Of a DNA stretch of 64,000 nucleotides, positions 56,301-64,000 are shown piece after piece. The stretch is taken from positions 2,685,501 to 2,749,500 of the forward strand of contig JAQGDQ010000003.1 of the NCBI GenBank assembly GCA_030141605.1. The letters are read 5' to 3'. The notes under the pieces were generated by a model, which saw nothing but the letters and a program-made list of their open reading frames with translations, did no database searches and was not told the origin of the DNA. This stretch comes from Tubiluchus corallicola (lineage: Eukaryota > Priapulida > Priapulimorpha > Priapulimorphida > Tubiluchidae). Both the position numbers and the translations under genes were made by a program. Each line of letters opens with the position of its first letter. Position 1 is the stretch's first letter.

Positions 56301-59300
56301 TAATTCCTTATATTGTGCACTTGATGGTGAAAAAGATGGTAAATTCTTACATACTGATGAATTTCTGTGAAACTTTTTTATAAAAACTGCTACTGTAAAA
56401 ATGTTATGTGGTATATACAGTACTGTAGAAAATTTATTTTTAGTAGCGGATCTAATTGATATTCATTATTTAAACTTGTATTATGGACATTGACCTATTT
56501 GCACTTGGTGGTGTGCTTTGTATGTATATTGAAAGTTGAGTAATATTTGCCTAGGAATGTGTTTGGGTGTCCAAGGTTAGTGATGTTAAAAGTGTTCGGG
56601 ATTTGTGTGCGCAGTATTGCATTGCAAAAGCTTGTCGAAGAAGTTGGTGATTCTTTTTAGTTGTGGTATAACTTCACATAGGTGATGCATCTTAAAATTT
56701 TTAATGGGTGATATTAGGATATAGGCCTAAATTTTTATTTGTGATGTCAATCTGCCACCATTAACTTGAAGCATGCCTTACTGTTAAATCATGTCAGAAA
56801 ATCTCTGTTGATTTGCTCTTGATTTCAACAGTATCTTGAGTGACCTGTCGTTTTGCGAATGAGATGTATTTGTTTTTCAGGAGTGTCTTGTTGTGATGGA
56901 GAATTTGATTTGATAATTTTCTGTTAATTATAAAAACAAAAAATTTTTGATACCAAATTATATATTCATAAATTACTTTATATTTAATTATTAACGCAAG
57001 TTTATAATGTTTACTACTTGAGCGTTCGGCTGAAATTAATAAGCTAGGTAGAGTTAAATAATTTACAGTAGTTTTTTGCGTACGGCTGTAGCAATTGGTG
57101 TAATTGTAGCAAAGCTTTCATACTATGTATTTTCCATTTTCACATAATGCTGGCACACGTTATCGCATTTTTTCCTTTGTTGTTAACTGCCAAAGTGTCA
57201 TTTTTGCAAATATCGTTATCAAGTTATTGGTAGTTTGAAAATTAACTTCATTTAGTTAGTCTATTCACGGTTGATGAAATGCCCACAAGCTGATTTTTGA
57301 GGTGTGTTCTTCATTTGGGCTCGATTTTACAGAAGCGTCTTTACCATAAGTGCATTAAAACTCGATTCTTTTGTTAATAACTATTAAAACGGCACTTTAT
57401 CAGAGCGCTTGCTGAAATTTACGACTTTTTGGTGGCGTGCTAAAAAGTCGTTGTCAAAACATCGATCTGTTTTTGTGTCAAGGTTTTCTTGTTTCCTACG
57501 TGACTTCCTTTAATTTTAGGACTTTTATGTCATCCCGGCTTTTCCCTCTGTTTCACGAAATTCACTGTTTTGGTTCTTGCTGACATAGCCTATGTATTTT
57601 TCTGGTGTTTGGTGTTACACTGTGTTCGTTTGTTCGTGGTATTTTGTTTGTCAAACCACTTTATTGTTGGTGGAACGAGAGCTTTATTATTGAACTATCA
57701 GTCCTTTGTGGGCTCTCAACCTTACTGGAATTTATGGAATTCTGCAAGGCTGTTGGAAGATTAGTTAATGCTGCTTAGCAATGGTATTGGACTACTGGGT
57801 GGAATATGTTACCAGTTTTGCGAGGGTCACGAAAATATCAGTCTGCGTGATCAATGAAACCTATCCAAGATCAGCTGATGTGTGAGATTACAGGGCATCA
57901 ATTTATTTTGCTCCATTTTACTATAAATTAAAACACAATGAAATAGCTGTAAATTTTTATAGTGCGTATAATGGGAATGCTTGTGAGTGTTTCTAGACGA
58001 ATAACGCGTTTGTTGTCTGTTGCTTCTCGTGCTATATATACAAAAACTGCTGTGTACAAACTGTGAATTAAACACTGTGCATATCTGTCTTGCTACCTGG
58101 TGGGCTATAATTACAAAAGCTTCCGTTTCACTATCTCAATTATAGTTATTTGTTCCACCACAACATCGAATTTTTGAGCAGCTTGCTTGGCATGGAGAGG
58201 AATGAACGCCTTAATATAATGCTATATTGTGTAATGTACAGTGGATACGCTTGTACATTATAATACAATGGGCTTGATAAAAGGTGTGCATGTAGTTTCT
58301 AGTTACAACCTGGTATTCAAGTATTTTTGAAATGTGGTTAGTGATTTTTTTTAACTTTCAAGCTCTTAAGAAAAGTTCGCTTTCATATCATTTCAATTAC
58401 TTAGGACAAGTCCAGTTTAATAGCATTAATTACTCCAGAAAACATAATTTAATGCCTTTCATTTCCTTTTTAAAAACAGAAGCCGGAATCTCGTGTCATT
58501 TACCATTGAGTTACTCAGGAGAAGCCCAGTTTCAACTTCTAAACTAAGCACATGTTTTCATTCATCGAGCAGCTAATCGTGCTGTACTCTTGTTGCGTCG
58601 GAAATTTTTCATCTGAATGGTTTTTACTCCCCGTCGATAAAGATTAGGTACAGCAGAGCATGAGTGCTGAGTTTCTAGACTTTGTGTGCGTTCAATTAAA
58701 ATTTGTCTCGCTTCACACACAGCTAGAAAATCCAATAGAATATTAGAAGAATAATTGCAGCCAATGGTTTCCCAGTTTCCCCACGGGTTTAGGAACTGAA
58801 TTTACTAAACTTGGAAAGTTCTCAAATCTTACGGCATAGCTATGTATTGCAACATTGCCATTAGTTTTCGTCAGTTTGCTGCAGAGTTGTTATACATTTC
58901 AGCAGAATGTTATACTTTGTAATGGAGTCGCATCTGTCTAATTAACACCTATTATTAATCATCCTCTGTACTTGTATTATATATTCATTATCACAAAGCG
59001 TTGGCAGGGGTCGTGGTTTATGCCTTTGCCAATCCTTTATCTGGCTGATGCTTGACATTGACCTTGAAAATTGAAATTTCTTAGCACTGCTAATTCACGT
59101 TAAATAATTTGATGGTTGCACACATTGTGCTAGCTTATTAATTTAGTGCAACTTCACCTTTAAGATTTTTATATTCCTCATCAAGAAGCTGGTGAACTTA
59201 TTTTTGAACTATGAATTAATTTTCGACCAAATTTTTTATAATGTAGCACTTGGGCATATTAAGTTGAAAAATTTATAACCTAGTGACAGGGTCAAGACTC

Positions 59301-62300
59301 AAGTTCACACAAAAAAATTACAAGAGCAATTTATTTCCTGTGGTTTTGAACATCTTGAATTTGCATTTTTGAAGATGAAGAAGAAGGGAAGGAAGAAAGG
59401 ATTTAAAAGGAAAACTTGAAAACCTTGAAGTTCTGATTGCCATTTTGAGGAGCATTATGATGCTTGGTTATTAAAATGATGACTTCAGAAAAGAGATACC
59501 GTCGGAATTTTAGATGTCGAAGATTATCTAAGGCCAGTGTGATTCAATTAAAAATATAGTCTTTGCTTTCTGTGCGACATGCCAATCTTTAAAGTACGGC
59601 AATAAACACCAAGGATATAAGCAACAAGATAATATGAGGAACGAACCTCTATTCATAGTAGATCGAAGGTCGGCGTCACTGAAATATCATGCTAAACTTG
59701 ATAACCAAATTTTGCGTGGTACAGTATAGCTGTGGTTTGACAGTCTTATTTTCTTGATTAATCAGTGACTTAGAAAGATGGTTATGGCATGTAACAGATA
59801 TGTAATTGTTCCATTTGTGAGTGTCATACCAAAGTGTTTTGCATTTTGTTTTCAAGGCCACAGGGGTTAAGCATTAATGGTGGAAAGTTCATGAAGATTA
59901 ATAAGGTTTTACATTTGATCATTGTGAGTGTGATCATTGTTCACTGTCTAGAGATTTTGCATTGTCTCTAAAGTAGCATCCAGGCCAATCTGTCAAACCC
60001 AACACTTGATTAGAACTAGAAGGAAAGACGGTCAATTTTGCTCACTTGACCTCGCTTTAAAATCAGCTTTTCTATCAGGGTCCCTATATTTCAAGAAGAA
60101 TAGATTGGCTTAACAAATTTTTTCGCCCATATCTATTTTAGTGGCATAAGGAACAACAAAAAATTTTGTTTCTGATTGGTAGCATGGTAGCATCAAGACT
60201 TGTTACAAATTATTGTCCAGATAGTGAATTCTGAGTTGTCACCAATGATCACTGTTAATAACGACCTTGGCTGCTAGTGGTAGTATCAATGTAAATGATA
60301 ATATGATATTTTACAATACTTGCTTTGAAACAACACAAATTTAATAGATCTACACAATACACATTTTCTTTGGAAATCTTAATGTAACTAGTTAGTCAAA
60401 ATTTGAATTACTTTCTACATGTAGATCTTGGTGATAGCTCAGGGGCAAATGTAATTCCTAAACCTGTCGCAGGAGCTCGAGAAAGTATTAGTCCTGAAAA
60501 GTCTAGTCTAACTTCTAAAGAAGCCTCACCGAGGGATAAATGTACACCAGAGGGCGATCAAGGAGAATCTGATGCACTGAAGATGTCTGCACAATCAGGT
60601 AGAGGTAAAAGTGAGTAGATGCACACTACTAATACATAACAGCCTTTTTAGATGTGCATGTGTGTGATGTACACTATTTGTGACTATTCGATATTACATT
60701 CAAATCTGCCTAACCAAGCTATGATTATCTTTAATGTCCTGCTAAATTATAACAAATCTCTCATGCATTTCTGCACATGTGTTTAGCAATGTCACTCAGC
60801 TTTCACTTTACTCATAGCGGTTTTTCTTCATGAGTTGACTATAATGTAGCTAGGGTTCCACAAACTTGTTTTCATGTAATGATTGAAATGTAATACAATA
60901 AACTTCATTCTTTGCAGTTACGTATTATTTGCTATAGACACACTATATCAGATTCTTTTTTGCATGCTAGGTCTACATTCCATTTCATGTATTTATTCTT
61001 TGAACTAGGCATACAGTGCACCCTTTCAGATTTTCTGTTAGTGGCTTTTAACCACTGAAATTTGCAACTTCTGCCAACTAATTCATTAGTCTGTTGTTGT
61101 AGCTGTGAGCCATAATAAAAGCAACCATTTTCAGTGTGCCCTCCAAGCACTAGCTTATTGATTGAACATTAGCAATTGCCCCCTTTATATTTGCAGTAAT
61201 TGGGACTTTACACTGTGCAAACTCAGGCATTAGTGTATGCATGCTGAAATTTTTGATTGAAATAAGGCGTAAATCACCGCATAATTCACGAGTTGAAAAA
61301 TTAAGTATTCTCTCTGAGTTCACACCCCTCATTTAAATAAATGACTTATGACTTTACTATATTTTAGATGTTATGGCTTACACATTTAAACAGAACACAA
61401 TAATTGACTGTTGTATGTAAACAATTATTTTAAATTTTCTGGTATTTGCTAAAATAGTAATTGGGTTGTTTAATGCATCATGTAAAGTACAACAGTACAG
61501 AATTTTTATATGTAAATAACTATAATTTTTCATTAGCTGTGTACATCTGTTTTTCTTTACATACATTTTTTGTGTTGCTTTATTAGATGCAGTATCTCCA
61601 TCATCTCATAAAGAGAAAGAGGAGAGAGTAAAACAACTAAGAGAGAAGCGACTATTGGAACGACGTGCCAAGTTAGAAGAGTTGAAGAGGGCCCAAGAAC
61701 AGCATCGCTTGCACCTTAAACAGCAAGAGGTTTTAGCATTTATCCTGCTATCATTTTATGAATGAGTCATAAATTTATTATATTTTATAGACTTTATTAT
61801 AATCTCACAACAAAAACCTTTTATGTTAACACGTCTACAAACTCGCAATAGAAATCTATTCATATTACATATAAATTTGCAATAAAAACTTGCCCATAAT
61901 AAATTCAAAATTGTAAGCCTGGGGCACTTATTTACCACCGAATTTATTAAATATTTGTTGCTGACCTAACAATCAACTTTATTTGCTTATGTTAAAACTA
62001 TGTGTATTTGAAAAGGCAGTGGGCTACCCATTATGCTACATGCACTTATTATGCAGTGACGTTTGTTGGATGGTTTAGTGCTTCTGTTTAAGATAGTCCA
62101 ACTGGAGTGTAATTTAGGTAATACAGGTGATACACTATTGTTTAGATTCTGTCTGTATCTTTTGTTTCTTATGATAATAGATCAGTCCATTTTATTTTCA
62201 TCTCTCCACTTATTTGCTATATGGAAATAAAACAATTTTATTTGATTGGCTATAGACCAGGGACTAGAACTAAACGTATGATTTTTGGCACAGTAATCAC

Positions 62301-63411
62301 AGAATGTTTATTGAAGTATTGCATGTGTAATTGCTTGATACAGTTGTACAATAATCAGCTAAATCTAAGTAATGAGGCTAAATTTCTGTAACTTTAGCTT
62401 ATCACAAAGTACATACACATTGAAAGTTTCTAATACCTGTTATAGGAAGCAAGAAGGAAAAAAATTGAAGAAATGAAGATAAGAGATGAACAGAGACGAA
62501 AAGAAGTTGAAGAAAGGCGAAACAAGGTCCTACAAGCAGAAATGGTAACGGACAATTACTGACAATCTCATTTTATTTTTTTGTGTGCCAACAAAATAGT
62601 TGGATAGTAGGTACTTGCATTAAGGTCCACATTTAGAGTGAAATATAAATACAGGTCAAGAAAGATAGAAGTCTAACAAATATATTGATTGATATTATCT
62701 GTTGATTGATGTTCGTTTTGAAGCAAATGTGGTTCTAGTTGATAGGAAAATGTTTTTCTGAAAAATGTTTTTCTGACAAAGCTTTTGAAGATAAGAGATC
62801 CGCAAAAAAAACAAGTTATAGGCAGCTAGCTTATATCTAGAAATGTTAGGAGTAAAATATGAGAAGTAGGCCAAAAATGAGTACTTTGTATTTAGTAATT
62901 ATTGAAAACATTATCCTGAGAGTATCTTCTCTAAAAGTAGCACCTATGCTTAATGTAGTAACTGGCCTTCGATGGTAAGAGACTGCAGAGCGAATCAAAT
63001 GAGACTGATTGAAATGCGATTTTGCACCTTTCAAGTGCATTAACGTAACAGGCTGAAATCCCACCTCAGTTATAAATGGAATATATACTCTATTAAAGCT
63101 AGTTTTTTAAAAATAACATACAGCATCGAAAATTGGGTTTTTCGCGCATGTGTTAGGCATTTCACGTATTATACTTTTATCGATACATGCTTTTAACGAA
63201 AGTCAGATTTCATATTTACGGTTACATTTCTGCATGTTTCAGGAAAGGCTTGCTTCTATAATGAAGAAAAATGCAGAACGCGAGTCCAAGATTAACGAAA
63301 CTCGCCGAAGTGCTCAGCCAAAAGTAGCTTTCGGCAGCACGCTGCCAAGAATGCCAGATGAAAGAAGCCGATCCAGAGGACGACGCAACTCATGGGAGTT
63401 TCCATTAACTT
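50332..63411 (+). CDS. MAP7: Ensconsin/MAP7-family microtubule-associated protein, 3' end outside window
   Basis: Coding exons 50332-50374, 60425-60604, 61587-61729, 62446-62544 and 63243-63411 join in phase into the first 211 residues. Residues 1-75 are disordered. Residues 75-175 form a long Arg/Glu/Lys coiled coil (EERVKQLREKRLLERRAK, EARRKKIEEMK, EERRNKVLQAEM) as in the MAP7 microtubule-binding region. It ends in KVAFGSTLPRM, the short motif that follows this coiled coil in ensconsin/MAP7 proteins (AFGSSTPRM type). Family role: binds microtubules and recruits or activates kinesin-1. The C-terminal kinesin-binding domain must lie beyond the window. Intron 1 is about 10 kb. A generic coiled-coil protein is the main alternative, but the AFGSTLPR motif argues for MAP7. 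Confidence 0.82.
50375..60424. other. MAP7-like intron 1
   Basis: About 10 kb of AT-rich DNA with no repeat array and no supported gene. A TGACAG/GCAATG..GGAAG/GTAATT segment near 54798-54826 looks like a tiny exon, but it has no family match. Confidence 0.5.
60425..60604 (+). CDS. MAP7: MAP7-like exon 2
   Basis: Acceptor CTACATGTAG, donor GTAAAA, phase 1 at both ends, residues 15-75. Ser/Pro/Lys/Glu-rich disordered N-terminal region. Being 180 nt and phase-symmetric, it could be skipped in frame. Confidence 0.68.
61587..61729 (+). CDS. MAP7: MAP7-like exon 3 (coiled coil)
   Basis: Acceptor TTTATTAG, residues 75-122, phase 0 out. Almost entirely Arg/Lys/Glu/Leu heptad-like sequence ending LHLKQQE. 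The donor GTTTTA departs from consensus beyond the GT, but it joins exon 4 in frame. Confidence 0.8.
62446..62544 (+). CDS. MAP7: MAP7-like exon 4 (coiled coil)
   Basis: Acceptor CTGTTATAG, donor GTAACG, 99 nt, phase 0. Continues the basic coiled coil (residues 123-155). Confidence 0.82.
63243..63411 (+). CDS. MAP7: MAP7-like exon 5 (end of coiled coil and AFGSTLPR motif)
   Basis: Acceptor ATGTTTCAG, donor GTACGT, phase 1 out, residues 156-211. MKKNAERESKINETRR is followed by VAFGSTLPRMPDE and an Arg/Ser-rich tail. The next exon is not recognisable in the remaining 589 bases. Confidence 0.85.
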
Positions 63412-64000
63412 GTACGTATTTTATTGATAACAACTGCAGTATGGTAATATTGTGACGCCTCCAGTACATTGATATCGATAACATCTACAATGGACTGATA
63501 TTGTAACATCTACAATAGTGAAAATGCGAGTGTTCTCTTGCATGGTTATTTTGCTATTATATCTTGGTTTTTCGTTCATGTGATTTTGGGCTGCCATTCT
63601 ACAGGAGATAAGAAATCATAATATTTATCTGCTTCCTTGCACACTTACCCTCTGTCACATATTTTTCTTTTTATCTTTTTGGTTCTCAATTTCATTTTAA
63701 TTTTGAAATGGCAAGACTTTGTTTAATAAAAGTACCGCTAAGAACTATTTGTAGTTGAAACTTGTAAGAGCAGAAAAATTTAAACATAAGCTGAGCCAAT
63801 TCCACTTGCTCACATTGAAGATTATTGCTTTGACAATGATTGATTTTATGAAGGTACCCACGCCGGTTGCATAGAGGAATATATAAACCAGAAGAAACGT
63901 GCACAGTCTTGTGTGCCATTTGTACGCACACCACGGCTTGCCACATCAATGACATCATCCATGACGTCACATAGACAAGGTTGATCAGCTGGTTTAATAA
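63412..64000. other. Start of MAP7-like intron 5, window edge
   Basis: No coding signal seen. Contains a short imperfect repeat of the type TACATTGATATCGATAACATCTACAATGG around 63460-63515. Confidence 0.45.

Noticed and set aside
1-64000. CRISPR arrays, bacterial operons, viral genes
   Set aside because: No regularly spaced identical repeats, no ribosome-binding-site-led gene series, and all recognisable genes are intron-containing animal genes.

Overview
The window is nuclear DNA of an animal, most likely a marine invertebrate. It is AT-rich, with short phase-consistent exons, GT-AG introns of 0.1 to 11 kb and many microsatellites. The three genes belong to metazoan families: a PEAK1/PRAG1 pseudokinase scaffold, cysteine dioxygenase CDO1, and an ensconsin/MAP7 microtubule protein. 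I cannot name the species. No rRNA gene, intact tRNA gene, CRISPR array or intact transposon is visible.

Layout. Positions 1-4630 are upstream DNA with no gene I can support. Positions 4719-25540 (+) hold a 22-exon gene whose exons join in phase into a 1682-residue PEAK-family protein: a long disordered, Pro/Ser-rich and Tyr-motif-rich region followed by a C-terminal pseudokinase with its helical tail. Positions 25541-29203 are the convergent 3' space. Positions 29204-48912 (-) hold a five-exon CDO1 gene encoding 210 residues, with every iron-binding and Cys-Tyr crosslink residue in place. Its large introns carry most of the repeats. Positions 48913-50331 are a divergent intergenic/promoter region with a CRE and a perfect CLEAR/E-box palindrome. 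Positions 50332 to beyond 63411 (+) hold the first five coding exons of an ensconsin/MAP7-family gene, cut by the window edge.

The genes do not form an operon or an obvious pathway. The PEAK protein is expected to be a tyrosine-phosphorylated scaffold at the actin/adhesion machinery. The MAP7 protein should bind microtubules and recruit kinesin-1. CDO1 oxidises cysteine to cysteine sulfinate. The CDO1 and MAP7 genes are head to head, and the PEAK and CDO1 genes are tail to tail.

Structures not explained by the genes: a 155-bp almost perfect palindrome (48242-48396), a fold-back element whose arms each carry a tRNA-like B box (20862-21096), a roughly 1.07-kb strongly diverged minisatellite with a period near 20 bp (41448-42515), a 26-bp inverted repeat (44578-44664), several recent or old direct duplications, and a 124-bp GT tract. 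I found no clear new multi-gene system. The most interesting items are the extremely degenerate PEAK pseudokinase and the palindromic or fold-back elements.
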